Below the pieces are notes generated by a model. It was not told the origin of the DNA. It made no database searches and worked only from the letters and a program-made list of their open reading frames with translations. From positions 19,205,286 to 19,269,285 of the forward strand of contig CM036762.1 in the NCBI GenBank assembly GCA_020796225.1: a stretch of 64,000 bases of DNA, in the 5' to 3' direction. This stretch comes from Arion vulgaris. Its lineage: Eukaryota; Mollusca; Gastropoda; Stylommatophora; Arionidae. Below are positions 12,051 to 24,519 of this stretch, piece after piece. Each line of letters starts with the position of its first letter. Within the stretch, counting starts at the first letter, position 1. A program made the position numbers and the translations under genes.

Positions 12051-12585
12051 TGCGACATGATTTTGGTGTATTTTTAAAACTGTGTATGTACTGAGGAAAA
12101 TGAAATTCATAAATATTGTCCCAGAAGTAACTTGTTTTAGAAAATAGTTATGCTTGCTGTTTATATTTTTATATATATTGTTTTAATATGGCACTTGCAA
12201 TTTATTCTATGTTCTGCATAATATTTGTTGATGGTGTCCACAGGATGCCTTTATTTTTTGTGTGGTCCACTTTAGTAGTGAGGCACACTGGATGGAGCTG
12301 GAGTGTTATCAGCTCTAAGTCAAGTGTGTCGCACAGGTTGTTGTGAACATGTTGCATTATAAGGATTTCTGCATTCTTATTTTATTCATTTGTCTCTCGG
12401 TCTGTCTTGTACTCTTAAAACCAGATTATTTACTTTTGTAGGTATTGCATCCATTGCTAATTAGACTAATTTGTCAAGAAATTTCCAAACCAACATTTTT
12501 TTTCAAACTGCAATACGTATTGATTACAATATATATATATTTTTTAAAAGCTCATTTACTGCCTGTAACACCGCTTTTTTTAGGG
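12051..12585. other. Unassigned stretch
   Basis: No exon or repeat family recognised. Confidence 0.45.
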
Positions 12586-12589
12586 CGAT

Positions 12590-12795
12590 GTAGGGACAGG
12601 GGTGGACATGAGCCTGTGGAATTTAATGAACTCATGGCTAGTGCAGTTACAGCGTAACTGTTCAGGTTAGGTTTTTTTTTAATGTATGCCCCTACAGAAA
12701 AAACTCTTTGACCTTACCAGGGATTGAACCCAGGTCTCCCAAATGGGAGTCCAAGCTTTAATGAATTCAACCAGATGCTCCACTATTACAAGGTA
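12590..12795 (-). repeat. tRNA-derived SINE, family E
   Basis: On the minus strand a box B-like gggttcaatccctgg follows a tRNA-like head; the body includes ctaacctgaacagtt and actgcactagccatgag. A second copy lies at 26345-26530 in the opposite orientation. Confidence 0.75.
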
Positions 12796-12984
12796 TATAT
12801 ATAACCCCTTCAAATTTTCCTGATATCCTCATTTTTCATTGACTTTGCTGAGGATATTAATTAACTATCTCAAGAATCTGATCTCACTTACTGTGATATT
12901 CTTTTCTCTATGCTTTTAGTTCAGATACTTCTATATCATGACATATATTTCACCATCTAACTTCTGTAGTTAACATATTCCCCT

Positions 12985-13190
12985 GATGATAGTAGTGAGT
13001 GAGTTAATTTCAACAGTGAGTTAATTAATGTCAACAGTGAGTGAGTTAATTTCAACAGTGAGTGAGTTAATTTCAACAGTGAGTTCATTAATTTAAACAG
13101 TGAGTTCATTAATTTCAACAGTGAGTTCATTAATTTCAACAGTGAGTGAATTATTCAGAGGTGAGTGAATTAATTTCAACGGGGAGTGAA
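12985..13190. repeat. About 21 bp minisatellite
   Basis: Units tgagtgagttaatttcaaca + g with length variants (ttcattaatttcaacagtgag). Confidence 0.9.
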
Positions 13191-13482
13191 TATATGCAGT
13201 AATATATGTTTTCTGTGTGCATTATAAAGAATTCTACATATTATTTGTAATTAATTAGTTCTTAGATTTCATCTGCTTAGTAGTTTTTTTTTTTTAAAGC
13301 AAGCACTTCCAGGGTATCACATCTTGTCTTGATTTATAATACAATTTATAATAGTACTACTTACGGGCAAACAACAGCATATTCTAGAAATCTCTTCTTA
13401 TCCTGATGCTGTGTGGCAAAACAAGATTAGAGAAAAGATAAAAGGAAGACTACTTTCATTTCAGATGCATAAACTTGTCAAG

Positions 13483-13483
<1 letters not shown>

Positions 13484-13530
<47 letters not shown>
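13484..13530. repeat. (TA)n microsatellite
   Basis: Long alternating AT run followed by a T-rich stretch. Confidence 0.95.
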
Positions 13531-13531
<1 letters not shown>

Positions 13532-13549
13532 TTTTTTTATATTTTTCGT

Positions 13550-13735
13550 TCTAGAAGCATTTGAGCTTTCAGCTCTTTGGCTCGGTGCCATGGACATCGT
13601 AACCCTTCGGTTCGGTGTCATGAACACAGTAAATCAGGAGAACCTGTGGCTTTTCTGCCAGCTCGTGAAATTGAACCACACTCACAGGGGCTTATCACCC
13701 ATCGTGTAACAACACGCTGGGCAGGCGGGCATATA
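13550..13735 (-). repeat. tRNA-derived SINE, family D
   Basis: On the minus strand: a head with acacgatgggtgataagcc, box B-like ggttcaatttcacgagc, then a body with tcaaatgc at its end and ggcaccgagccaaagagc. The copy at 31280-31455 has the opposite orientation. Confidence 0.8.
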
Positions 13736-14815
13736 TTGTTATAATATGTGTAACAATCGTATTTTTCTTCCTTGTTTCATAGTGATACTGGTTTTTATGT
13801 GCACATCTATTTATAAAATTGCATTGGCAGCCATATTTGTACCACTTCATTCATCATTGTTGTCATGCACCAAAGCTTTCTCAGACATTGACCTTTGTAG
13901 ATAAGGAATGTCAAATCCAAATAGTATCAGCATTAACAAAATATAAAAGTTAGCTGGGTTGGTTTTTTAATATTATAGGAATATGTGTAATCTGTATGTT
14001 TCCTCTCCTTTTATTTGTAAAATTGATGCTTTTTAAAACTAGTTCTAACATCAATTTTGTGTAGTTTTGCAAAGTTATTGGTTATTAGTAACTGAACTGA
14101 CATAGTAACACTGGGTAGATCCATAGGTGCTCAGTCTCCAGCAGCAGATGTTGATGTGTATGCATACTGATAGTTCCTTCGACTCGTTGGTTAGATACAC
14201 TTCTCATCCAGCGTCTCATGAGTCCAGTCATGCTTGTACAATGTTTAATTCTAAACTCCTTAAACGCTGGATAGATACAATATAAGTTGTAGTGTTTTAA
14301 TCTAGTAGGCAGTCACTGTGACACATTTCTACCCCTCCCCAATCCATCTTCAACTCCCAACGATCGGTGCTGTTGATACAAGTTTGTCCTTATCTCTCAT
14401 TGTCGCAAACACGCACATGTCCAGGGTAGTAACATTTGTAACACATATAGGTAATTATTATTAACAAACATGCATACATTCATATTTCTTTGTTCACCTT
14501 CCAAATATTTAGACCAAAAAAAAAATGTATTTCATCATTGTCCATTTTTGTCACTCTGCTTAAAACAATGACCCACCTTATAAGAATTATAAATCAAAGC
14601 ATTGACTTTTTTTTTAAATATTTCTGATTTCCGTAACAATTTCATTGACATGAAAAGATTGCTACCCCATGCATAACGTTCCTATCACCTAATGTTGCAC
14701 ATTTGGTTATTTATGTGCAGTGGTCATTATGTTTCCCTCTCCAGTATTGAACAAGGGAATCACATTGTGCAATTTCTTATTTTAGTCAATAAACTAAGGA
14801 ACATGAGATGTAGAA
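13736..14815. other. Unassigned stretch
   Basis: AT-rich, with poly-A/T runs; no supported feature. Confidence 0.45.
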
Positions 14816-14819
14816 ATTT

Positions 14820-15025
14820 GAATCATAATTATTCTATTTATCCCAGACGTTGCTGCAATTTTGTATTGCCTGCAAGTTATGGTTGATTAAATCCTTGTCA
14901 TTTTAAAACAAATTTATCATAGACGTTGCTGCAAGTTTGTACTGCCTGCAAGTTGTGGTTGATTAAATCCTTGTCATTTTAAAACAAATTTATCATAGAC
15001 GTTGCTGCAAGTTTGTACTGCATTA
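14820..15025. repeat. 76 bp tandem duplication, about 2.5 copies
   Basis: The block starting ttatcatagacgttgctgca recurs at 14914 and 14990, with a partial earlier copy at about 14838. Confidence 0.9.
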
Positions 15026-15770
15026 AAACAATGAAATTGTTGCTGGTTAAAGTGTTTGCTAACATTGATGAATATTGCCAATGAGAAAAACATTTGTGAT
15101 ATTATGGACTTGTGATAGAAGTATTCACCTCCTGTTTGTTGTTGTGGGTTTTTATATCCATTAAAGTGGCCTTGCGAAAAGTACTTGACAGTGACATAGG
15201 GTGTCATTTGATGTGTTTTTTTGTAATAATTGCTTTTAATTTCAATATCAGCCTCTGTTCCCACAACCAAATTTGTAATCCCACTTTCTACCTTTCACGT
15301 CTACGACTGTATAACTTTCTGTGGTTCCAACTTCTGTCTCTTACCTTTACAATGAGAGCTCAATTTTTTCAGTTGCTCACAATGATGTGAACAACATGCT
15401 TCGTTTGTGCATTGCCTTCCTCAGGAAAATTCTCATTAATTTTTTCTCACTGTCCACGAAACTATCTTTTGTCTGAAAATCGATAACACTACTTGTTAAT
15501 TTGTGGATTGTCCATGATAGCTTCCATATGACAGGATTTAGATATGTGGAACATTCAGATGTGTGGGTTTTTTTTACTGCATTCTTTGACAAGAATAAGT
15601 TTAAATGTATAAAACATTTTTTTTTTGACTGCACATTTTTTAAAATTAATTTCTAAGCCTGCTCATTAAAACTGTAATAATGTTTATTCATTAGTTAGAT
15701 TTGTGTAAGATTATGTGCCAGATTGTACTGCTGATTCCTTTTCAATAATTCATGTCTTTCTCTCACTTTC
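15026..15770. other. Unassigned stretch
   Basis: No supported gene; open frames on both strands lack recognisable motifs. Confidence 0.45.
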
Positions 15771-15774
15771 TCTT

Positions 15775-16165
15775 TCTTGTGTTATGTCCGTGAATTTCTT
15801 TCTTCTTGTGTCCGTGAATTTTTCTTTCATGTGAGGTGTCAGTGAATTTCTTTTTCTTGTGCTGTGTCATTGAATTTATTTTTCTTGTGAGGTGTCAGTG
15901 AATTTTCTTGCTTGCTATGTGCTATGTTCTGTGAATTTCTATTTCTTGTGCTGTGTCCGTGAATTTCTGTTTCTTGTGCTGTGTCCGTGAATTTCTGTTT
16001 CTTTTGCTGTATCCGTGAATTTCTGTTTCTTGTGCTGTGTCTGTGAATTTCTCTTTCTTGTGCTGTGTCCATGAATTACTTTTTCTGGTGCTGTGTCCGT
16101 GAATTACTTTTACTTGTGTTGTGTCCGTAAATTTCTGTTTCTTGTGCTATGTCAGTGAAGCATTT
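15775..16165. repeat. 28 bp minisatellite
   Basis: About 13 units of tgtgctgtgtccgtgaattt + ctgtttct, with diverged edges. Confidence 0.93.
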
Positions 16166-16434
16166 GCGGTTATGTTTCTCCATAACTTTCTGTCCCTATT
16201 GTTAAACAGTTCTGATGTTGATTTTCTTCCAAGTAATAATCTTAAACTGCTCTTTATTCTCTCTGTCTTTCCCTTCTTATTTATCCATCAATTTTACATA
16301 TTGACACAATGTACTTCAACCCTCCAAGTAACTTTTTAATGTTTAAATTGACTCTCCGATGCTACAACTGAATTCGATAATCACATAATTTATTTTTAAA
16401 ACTCTTTTTGTGACACTGTCTCACTTATTATATT

Positions 16435-16730
16435 AGCATTACCTCTGAGTAGTTGGAGAAAGTCTCACCTGAATGGCGAGAGACATTGGTGATACGGAAA
16501 GCAAGCGTTCACACAGAAAACAGTCATAGATGCCATTTTAAGTGCACTTATTTATATCAGATGGATAGATAATATCACAGATATCCTGCGACATCAAAGA
16601 CTAATAACTACAGATGCAACATACCTGGCACGGGATAGAAAACTAAGACTCCCCACGATGCTTCATGGCACATGTGAATAAGACAAGACTAGGCCTGAAT
16701 TCATTGCGGGCGAACGTAGAAAAAAAATAA
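16435..16730 (+). mobile_element. LINE fragment flanked by SINE B pieces
   Basis: The middle encodes [20 protein letters not shown] then TYLARDRKLRLPTMLHGTCE, LINE tail-like and matched in reverse complement near 31780-31930. The edges hold SINE B motifs (cacctgaatggcgagagaca; ggcctgaattcattgcgggc) ending in poly-A. Confidence 0.55.
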
Positions 16731-16769
16731 TAATGTGAAAGATGAATATTTAGACATGCTAAACAATAC

Positions 16770-17150
16770 ATGTTGCCTCTGTTGCAGTGTGCCTGCCTCT
16801 GTCGCAGTGTGTCTGCCTCTGTCGCAGTGTGTCTGTCTCTGTCACATTGTATCTGCCTCTGTCCTAATGTGTCCGCCTCTGTCCTAATGTGTCTGCCTTC
16901 GTCCCAGTGTGTCCACCTCTGTCGCAGTGTGTCTGTCTGTCACATTGTATCTGCCTCTGTCCTAATGTGTGTCTACTTCTGTCTCTGTTTACCTCTGTCC
17001 CATTGTGTCTGCCTCTGTCCCAGTGTGTCCACCTGTCGCAGTGTGTCTGTCTGTCACATTGTATCTGCCTCTGTCCTAATGTGTGTCTACCTCTGTCTCT
17101 GTGTTTGCCTCTGTCCCAGTGTGTCTGCCTCTATCCCAGTGTGTTTACGG
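16770..17150. repeat. 18 bp minisatellite
   Basis: About 20 units of gtgtctgcctctgtcgca and variants; frames read CLCRSVS/CLCPSVS repeats. Not a gene. Confidence 0.93.
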
Positions 17151-17785
17151 TCATATTTCTTGGTGATACTTGTTGTGAAATTAGTTGTTTCATATATGTA
17201 AATATCACACAATAACTAGACTTCAACACAAAGTATTAACAATGCATTGTAAGAGATATAATCTTTCATTTTAGTTTGAATATAATATCTCTGAACAGAG
17301 AAGCCTGTGGTTGAATAGTGTAGATACTATTCTCTCAATCTTGGCAATACAGGTTTGTGCTCTAGTAAAGTTTGGTAGTTTTTTCAGTGATCAAATTAAA
17401 ACCCAATCTGCACAATGGGCAGCAACAGAACAGGCAAGCAGTCTGTATTCTTCAATTAAGAGTATGCTGTTGCAAAAGTTTTTTTTTTTTTAAGTTATCT
17501 CTGAAGTGAAAAATACTGTTGAAGTTATGAAATAAAAAGCTCACATTTCAAAACATCATGAAATTGATAATTATTTGTTTCGTTTTGGAAGCTTAATACA
17601 CTTTATTTCTGTATGTATCTTTTTTAATTTGATGATTGTGAGCATGTTGTCAACTGTATGCATAACAAACAGACAACAGATCTGCAGTTCTCGTCACATC
17701 TAAGAGCACCAACGGCAGAGACAAAAATGTTCACTCAATTCAATCTTGTGTCTTTCATTCTACCTTAAAACCTTGCCTTGCTTAC
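17151..17785. other. Unassigned stretch
   Basis: No supported feature. Confidence 0.45.
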
Positions 17786-17789
17786 CTAA

Positions 17790-17990
17790 GATCGTGGGTT
17801 TGAATCCTGACCACGCCGTTCTATTCATGGTGCATTTTTTCCAGAGACCCATAGGATTGTTGCCAGAGCTATGGAGTTTGTGCTTTGTGCAATACTCTTA
17901 ACAGGTGGCGTGCCATTTCTGCGGAAAGGGGCCAAGCCATAAGGGGTCAAACCCGGTGCAATGAATCAATCCTTCGACTTTAGACCTAGT
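17790..17990 (+). repeat. tRNA-derived SINE, family C
   Basis: Plus-strand head with box B-like gtgggtttgaatcctgacc, then cataggattgttgccagagc, tggagtttgtgctttgtgca and aatccttcg. Confidence 0.8.
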
Positions 17991-18149
17991 CCTATGCAGG
18001 CTTTGAGCTCTGCTTCAAAAGTTTGCCTCCATATTTCCCTAGAACTCCCTTTTTTTCCGCTGTCTATGTGGTTTCTCTGTGACATGACCATTTTCAACAT
18101 TAGTCATTTTAACAATAATCCTAGCATCCAATTTTGAAATGCAAGCATG

Positions 18150-19045
18150 TCACCATGAACACTAAAAGAGCATTGTTTAAAACAGTCTTTCTCCCAACAT
18201 TATGCTATCAGTGCCAAAACTGGATGCTGATATCAAACGATAGAAGAAAACTAGTCACAACAAAGATGAAGTTTTAGTCGTCGGATCACCATCACTGCAC
18301 GTCGAACAAATTAGTCCATACCGATCTCTCTCTCAGTATGTCCATCAGCGTGTGGCAACTAACGACACCGGTTCTTTGTTGGTTTACAATTCTTCTTTGT
18401 CTGCCAGCATAGTGTTCTTGTCGAGCTACACCACACCTAACTTTGAGTTGTTGTAGATTCATCGCTATTATGTGAATCATGTACACGTCCTCTCTCCTTT
18501 AAGGAATTTATAATATCAGCCTGGTCCATTGCTCGCCCGCTTTGTACAGCAGACATACCTGCAAGCCTATCCGCACGTTCATTCCCCTTACACCTGCATG
18601 CCCTGGCACAAAAATAAAACTGATCTTTGTCAGCTTAGACCTCCCCAGCGACTCCATCCAATGTCTCCTAGCCCATCCTGTTTCAATCTTCCTGAGCATA
18701 CTCATTGAGTCACTGAGAAAACATGCATGGATAAAAGTCTGTAAAGATGAAGTGTCTATGCAGAATGCTGGGAGTGTCAAGAAGAGACCGATTTAGAAAT
18801 GAAGACAGGAAAAAAGTGGGTACAACATCAGTACCGAATTTCATCAAGAAACAACAAATTAAATAGTTCAGCCTCAAAGTACAATGCTACTTTGATACAG
18901 TGGATACAAAGCAAAAGGCTATCCATGCAAAGGTTGACCTCAGAAATAATGGAGGCAGTGAAAAAACATTATTTATGAAGAGCACACAAAATACTGTTCT
19001 AGAAATCTCTTCTTATCCTGACGCTGTGAGGCAAAATGTGATTGA
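18150..19045 (+). mobile_element. RTE-like LINE tail interrupted by another LINE
   Basis: The left part encodes FKTVFLPTLCYQCQNWMLIS then NDRRKLVTTKMK; after an insertion (18273-18742) it resumes as KMKCLCRMLGVSRRDRFRNE then VGTTSVPNFIKKQQIK. The 3' part matches 19570-19865. Confidence 0.75.
18273..18742 (-). mobile_element. 5'-truncated Jockey-like LINE (RNase H region), nested, with TSD
   Basis: Encodes on the minus strand SKLTKISFIFVPGHAGVRGM, an RNase H C-terminal motif like that at 24600 and 54420. Flanked by the 11 bp repeat aaagatgaagt at 18262-18272 and 18743-18753, inside a plus-strand LINE. Confidence 0.8.
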
Positions 19046-19049
19046 AAAA

Positions 19050-19295
19050 TAAAAATCGGGGCATATCCTTTACATGACGTTGCCATCAACCACAGTAAGC
19101 GAGTCGTTGATTTTCTAGGCACCACTTACACGTTCATTAGTTTGGTATTCCTTTCTAAACAGTAAAATCTATTTTACCATTCGGAAAAATCCGGGAAAAA
19201 ATTTGCTTCCAAACTGCTCGCATCAGAGCTTGAACCAGGCACTCTTCGGTTGTGATCAAGCTCATGACTGCTTAAGCTACAGATGTCCACGTAAA
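19050..19295 (-). repeat. tRNA-derived SINE, family F
   Basis: Minus-strand head with a gtagcttaagcagtcatgag box A-like part and ggttcaagctctgatg as box B. The body has tgcctagaaaatcaacg and cgtcatgtaaaggatatgc. Copies at 42494-42726 and 47660-47910. Confidence 0.85.
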
Positions 19296-19559
19296 CAGGA
19301 TTAAAGAAAAACAAAAACAAACTTAGCATGCAAACAAAACAATGAACACTAAGACTACAGATTAATTACATTTAATGAATAGGTTACATGTTTTAAATAT
19401 TGCATCCATCAATATAGAAGAACATGAACATAGACCTAAGTTACTATACAGTGTCTAAAATGTCAACAGACTTGTTGTTTTGTTGTTTAGCTGGAATAAT
19501 TAGTTTTGTTGGAATATTATCATCATGTTCAGAAAAATTGTATATGTGGAATGAGAAAA

Positions 19560-20060
19560 TTGAAGTATTTTACCGGTTGAGAAATGAAAACAGGAAAAAG
19601 GTACAACATCAGTACTAAACTTCATCAAGAAACAACAAATTAAATGGTTCAGCCACATGGGCGGATTACCAACGGACAGAAGGATGTTACTCCGTCACTA
19701 TGGATTCAAAGCAAAAGGCTGGCCATGTAAAAGATGGACCTCGGAGATGGCAGAGGCGACAAAAGTCACTATTTATGAAGCGCACACAAGGGTTCGTTCT
19801 AGAAATCTCTTCGTATCCTGACGCTCTGAGGCAAAATAGCATTGCAGAAAAGATAGAAAGATAAAGAGACACAAAGGGTTGGAGAAGACCACTATTGAAG
19901 GAGGGCTTCCCGGAAAAAAGGAAAACCATGGAGAAGATGGATTCAGGATGTAACTGATAATTTGAGCATCACAGGTGGGACATCTGGCCTAATGAGAAAT
20001 TCTGAAGGAGTGTTAGAGTGACAAAGTTCTGCTCAGGACAAGATATTTGATGATGTACGT
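19560..20060 (+). mobile_element. Two adjoining LINE C-terminal fragments
   Basis: First FIKKQQIKWFSHMGGLPTDR and AKGWPCKRWTSEMAEATKVT (19620-19850); then KRHKGLEKTTIEGGLPGK and DGFRM..LII (19865-20050), the same tail type as 2210-2420. Frame breaks throughout. Confidence 0.75.
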
Positions 20061-20064
20061 GTGG

Positions 20065-21300
20065 TGTGTGACGTGTGCCAAAGAATTGAATATATTATAA
20101 GAACACATCATACAAAGCACAATTGTTCATACACAAATTTTATACATAGTATTATATCATTACTAACAATAAATGAATGGCTGTGTTATACAATTAATAA
20201 GCATTAAATAAGTACATGGATATAACATATTTTGACATAACTCATTGTTTCTCTATAATGACAACAGTAAAAATATGGTGCCGTAGACCACTCAATCAGC
20301 AACCATCACTTTCATGTTCTCAATAATTGCGCATCATTTTCGTTCATAACCACAGTTTTTTAGTTCCCAAAGTCAACATTCTAAAGTTGGACAGAATTCA
20401 ACAAACCACTATCTTAGTTTCGCACAGAATACTGTAGACTACAATCCCATCTCCACAAAATGAAATGTATTCAAACTGACAAGTGTATATTCAAACATGG
20501 ACCCCCACAGACTCTCAAACACACTTTGCAAACCTGTACCCTCTTCACCAACTTTGGGTCTCAAACCTAGCCCTGTGAAACTAATCTGAAGGAAAACATT
20601 TTTTTGAACGCCTGCGAGGAACTCCTACTGATGAGTGGATTAATGGAGGCAACTCATCCCAATGTTTAGATCTCAGAGCACAGGAAAATGATCACAGAAG
20701 AATTTCATTAAGTTACTTTTTTTTGCAGTCATTTTGTCATGACATCCAAAAACTTTCCTTCTATCTCTGTTGCTATCAATCTATACTGCTGTTCACATAT
20801 TGTCTAACCTCTCTCTATACAAGAATACAGCTAATGAATATAAATAGTTCTCCATGTATTATATAGCAGTGATCTTATCATACTAAGCATCTAAGTACCA
20901 ATGTTGCTTCAACAAGGATGCGTAAGCAATCTACCATGCCCAGAAAATGAACCAGTTCAAATCTGTATTATATGATTACCAACCTCACCTATTTCATGTG
21001 AGAGTATTAATTACTACACATTTTATGTTTTCTCATATTCTGATATCAAAGTTAATGATGTAGTAAGACATGCGTCATTTTCATGAACTATTAATTTTGA
21101 GATTGCGTCACATATTTACTCACAAAGTATACTTTGTGCATGAATCACATGGAGTTCAAGATTTTCTCAACTTCTAAGTTTCAACTGTGTGGCACTATAT
21201 AAAGCTGACACACAAGACATTAATTTAAAATCAGTAAAGTGAAGATACTTGAATTAGTTTTCTTTTTTAAAATCCTGATCTAATGATTATAAATAAAATT
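20065..21300. other. Unassigned stretch
   Basis: About 1.2 kb with no recognised exon or repeat family. Confidence 0.45.
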
Positions 21301-21304
21301 TCCT

Positions 21305-21480
21305 GTAGTCTTTTCAGACCTTAGGGTATGAAGTGCCGATCACTTCACATGTCTATGAACTAGTGTGCAGGAGGTAGAAGGGCCGATTCTTTCCTCACAC
21401 ATGGAACGTTAAGTGTGAGATTGAGCCCACAACCGAGTCAATAGACAAACGCTTATGCTAATGCAATCTAATGAATACAA
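21305..21480 (-). repeat. SINE family G
   Basis: Minus-strand box B-like ggttgtgggctcaatctc. Shared body strings cttttcagacctta, agtgtgcaggaggtagaagg and cacatggaacgttaagtgtg recur at 22475-22655 and 57015-57225. Confidence 0.8.
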
Positions 21481-21659
21481 TGCTTGAATTAGTACAAGAC
21501 AGCACGAAGGAGGTGGTGGGGGCGCATTTATCACGAATAGAGGCTGAAATCTGGGTGCTGAAAAACTACTTTTCTTTATTCCTTTATTTGTATAAATAAG
21601 ATACTCTTATAAGATTAAAGATAGACTAAATAGTATGAAAACTGAAGTTACAATCATCT

Positions 21660-22355
21660 GTAACACTTTTTCTGCCGCTGACAACAAAAGTAGACGAAAC
21701 ACAAACTCTCACTGCCATGATTGACTTGTCGGGGTTCAACTTTTTTCATGGGGAGTTTCGCTGACCGTACACCTGTATTACATTACGCACTACTTCCGTA
21801 TTGTTCAGAAGAGCTCTCCAAAATGGTGGATCTAGCATAAATGTGTTAAAAGTACAAAAGTCTGATTTTTAACAAATTGTATCTAGAGTTTTTCGTAAGT
21901 AAACAAAGATTTTCAAAATGGGCAATGCAGTTGATGATAGGTCCAAAATGACTGATTCGGACGTCTTAGCCAGTGATAGTGATAAAACGTGCTCTGAATG
22001 TGATACAAATTTGGAGTTTGATTCAAGTGACGATGTTTATAGATCAATAGCTGATATTCCCAGGTGTATAGGAGTAGGTGATGGAACCCCACCTTGAAAA
22101 CGAGGGCGTATCATACTGTGAATAGGTATGGGAATCGACGCCAACAGCAGTTGCAGCAATAGCCTGTGGATTGTTAAAAATATACTGTACATACAGACAG
22201 GTCAGTAGCTCATTCATATATGAACATTATCTCAAAGTCCTGAGTTTATTTTTTATGATTTTTTGAAATTATCACCCTGAAAACTGATCATGCCCAAAAA
22301 TAAAGTGGCAGTGAGCCAGGCTTAGTTGAAAAATGTGTGCCAGCAAAAGTGTTAA
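21660..22355 (+). mobile_element. piggyBac-like deletion derivative, decayed
   Basis: The ends form imperfect inverted repeats (taacactttttctgccgc left, taacacttttgctggcac in the reverse complement of the right end). The right end is TTAA (22352-22355); the left TTAA has decayed. The interior keeps an acidic N-terminal reading ([26 protein letters not shown]) and then jumps to the C-terminal end (RRQQQLQQ). It is homologous to 49212-50660. No catalytic core remains. Confidence 0.85.
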
Positions 22356-22474
22356 GAAACAGAAGTCTCCAGAATTCTGCATCAAAGTCAATGAGATACT
22401 ATTGTAACACCAATCTGGGAACATCTGTAATAATATCATGTAAAAGACACATTTCAATAATGATAATAACAGAA

Positions 22475-22655
22475 TTTCCCATAGCCTTTTCAGACCTATG
22501 AAGTCACTTCACATTTATAGTACATATTGTGCAGGAGGTAGGAGGGCCAATTTCTGTCCTCGCATATGGAACGTTGAGTGTGCGATTGAACCCACAACCA
22601 TCTTGTGTCCAAGTCGACAGGCAAGCAATTATGCACTACGCTAATCTCATGCATT
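22475..22655 (-). repeat. SINE family G
   Basis: Strong match to 21305-21480 (gtgcaggaggtaggagggcc, catatggaacgttgagtgtg, cacaaccatcttg). Confidence 0.8.
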
Positions 22656-22659
22656 TCAA

Positions 22660-23100
22660 TAATAAGAATAAAATAGAGCACACACAAAAAATGGTATTAG
22701 ATAAACTTATAGACAAAAAATAAACATATAGAAAGAGGTTATGGATATAATGAGTAGCCAATAAAGAATAACAAGGAAGTGCTGAGAGAGGACTCTGTTT
22801 ACATTTTGTTTATCATTCCCTGTTCAATTATGAACAACTAGATTATGCAACTAAGTTGCAGATTAATATCAGCAAGTGGTGAAATCGAATATCAAAGAAA
22901 TTTGTAAACAATTTGTCTTGAAGATTGTATGTAATGTGTTCAGTTCTCCCGAAAGAACTTTTCTCATATTGGACAAGTCAATATATGCTACATCCTCTAA
23001 TGCAGCAGCCATCTTAATGTTCTTGCAGTTCTTGTACGCAAGGTTGTAATGTGTGCAAACACTCATCACCTCATACAATGTGTTCAATACTCTAGTGTTT
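22660..23100. other. Unassigned stretch
   Basis: No supported feature. Confidence 0.45.
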
Positions 23101-23104
23101 CTCT

Positions 23105-23640
23105 CAATGTAATCTATTCTGTAGAAACCTATCACTTATCTTAATGTAATCTATTCTGTAGAAACCTATCACTTGTCTTAATAACTATTCTGTAGAAACT
23201 ATCACTTCATCAATGTAATCTATTCTGTGAAACTATCACTTCCCAATGTAATCTATTCTGAAACCTACTTACTCAATGTAATCTTTTCAAACCTATCACT
23301 TCACTCAATGTAATCTATTCTGTGAAACCTATCACTTCCTCAATGTAATCTATTCTAAACCCTATCACTTCTCTCAATGTAATCTATTCTGTAGAAACCT
23401 ATCACTTCACTCAATGTAATCTATTCTGTAGAAACCTATCACTTCACTCAATGTAATCTATTCTGTAGAAACTTCACTTCAAAATGTTATCTTAAACTTC
23501 CTTAATGTAATCTATTCTGTAGAAACTTATAACTTATCTTAATGATTCTGTAGAACTATCCTTATCTTAGTAATCTATTCTGCAGAAACCTATCACTTAT
23601 CTTAATGTAATCTATTCTGTAGAAACCTATCACTACTTTT
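23105..23640. repeat. 37 bp minisatellite with many small deletions
   Basis: Unit aatgtaatctattctgtaga + aacctatcacttcactc. Copies between about 23160 and 23580 lack scattered single bases or short blocks, in the style of sequencing or consensus errors. Confidence 0.92.
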
Positions 23641-23879
23641 CAACACTAATACATTTCATAGACTTTATATACATCGACAATATCTCACAAACATTCATAG
23701 GTTATCCCTTAAATCTTTCAATCCCTGACATAATGCTAGGTACCATATACATTTGAACAGACAGGAGAATCATTATATGAATTGCACTCCCATCAACTTT
23801 TGATTGAGAAGCAAGTTCTTTAATCACATAGCCATAAGTGATATTTTTAAACATTAAATTTGCATATTAAAAACCATTG

Positions 23880-24020
23880 AAGTCAGAGAAGGCCAACCTG
23901 TATGGCGAGGAAACCAATAAAATGGTAAGCAGACTTTCATTTCACGCAAAAATCAGAAGCGCCACATCAAGCATATGGCTATGCCTGAATTCATAGCGGG
24001 ACGAACACAGAAGCATATTT
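23880..24020 (-). repeat. SINE family B fragment
   Basis: Reverse-complement match to the 9165-9315 copy: gaagtcagagaaggccaacc, tttcacgcaaaaatcag and tatgcctgaattcatagcgg. Confidence 0.65.
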
Positions 24021-24470
24021 TTTTAAAATTTTGATTTCTTCATAAAATTTGATAATCAAGATAGAAATTTGTAATTTATCCTTGTTAAAAAATATCTGTA
24101 AAATTGTTTGATATGACACCAATATAATCAAAATTTAGAATCAAGCAAATGAGAGATTCAGTTATATTTTGACAGATATCATTCATAAATATCATATTAA
24201 TTGTGACAAGGCACTCGCTGAGTATTTCTTTCATCATTGTTATGTGCACTGTTCTATGCAACTTTCAGCTCGGTCTAACAGGAGTATTGTTAGGGAGGAA
24301 CAGATGTTTTTGCTGTGAACACAAGAAGCATGACTGTAGAATGTATGGCAGTGACCAAGGTGAAGTGCAGTGTGTCGCTAGTGTCTACATTCTCAGTGGC
24401 TTAGAAAAGTACAAACAGTGTAAGTAGACAACGGTTGTGACTACAAGAAGTATGACTGTAGAAGCTATAG
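24021..24470. other. AT-rich stretch with a local duplication
   Basis: 24325-24400 and 24445-24535 share tgactgtagaa, gtgaccaaggt and agtatctacattctca-type blocks, an imperfect duplication of about 110 bp. No gene recognised. Confidence 0.5.
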
Positions 24471-24519
24471 CCGTGACCAAGGTAATGGCCTAACTGGAGT
24501 TGCAGTGTGTCTCTAGTAT

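Noticed and set aside
15112..15390. Possible small membrane protein
   Set aside because: No conserved motif, and an overlapping open frame of similar length runs on the other strand.
16770..17215. Cys/Ser/Leu-rich repetitive reading (CLCRSVS)
   Set aside because: Product of the 18 bp minisatellite with two overlapping frames equally open.
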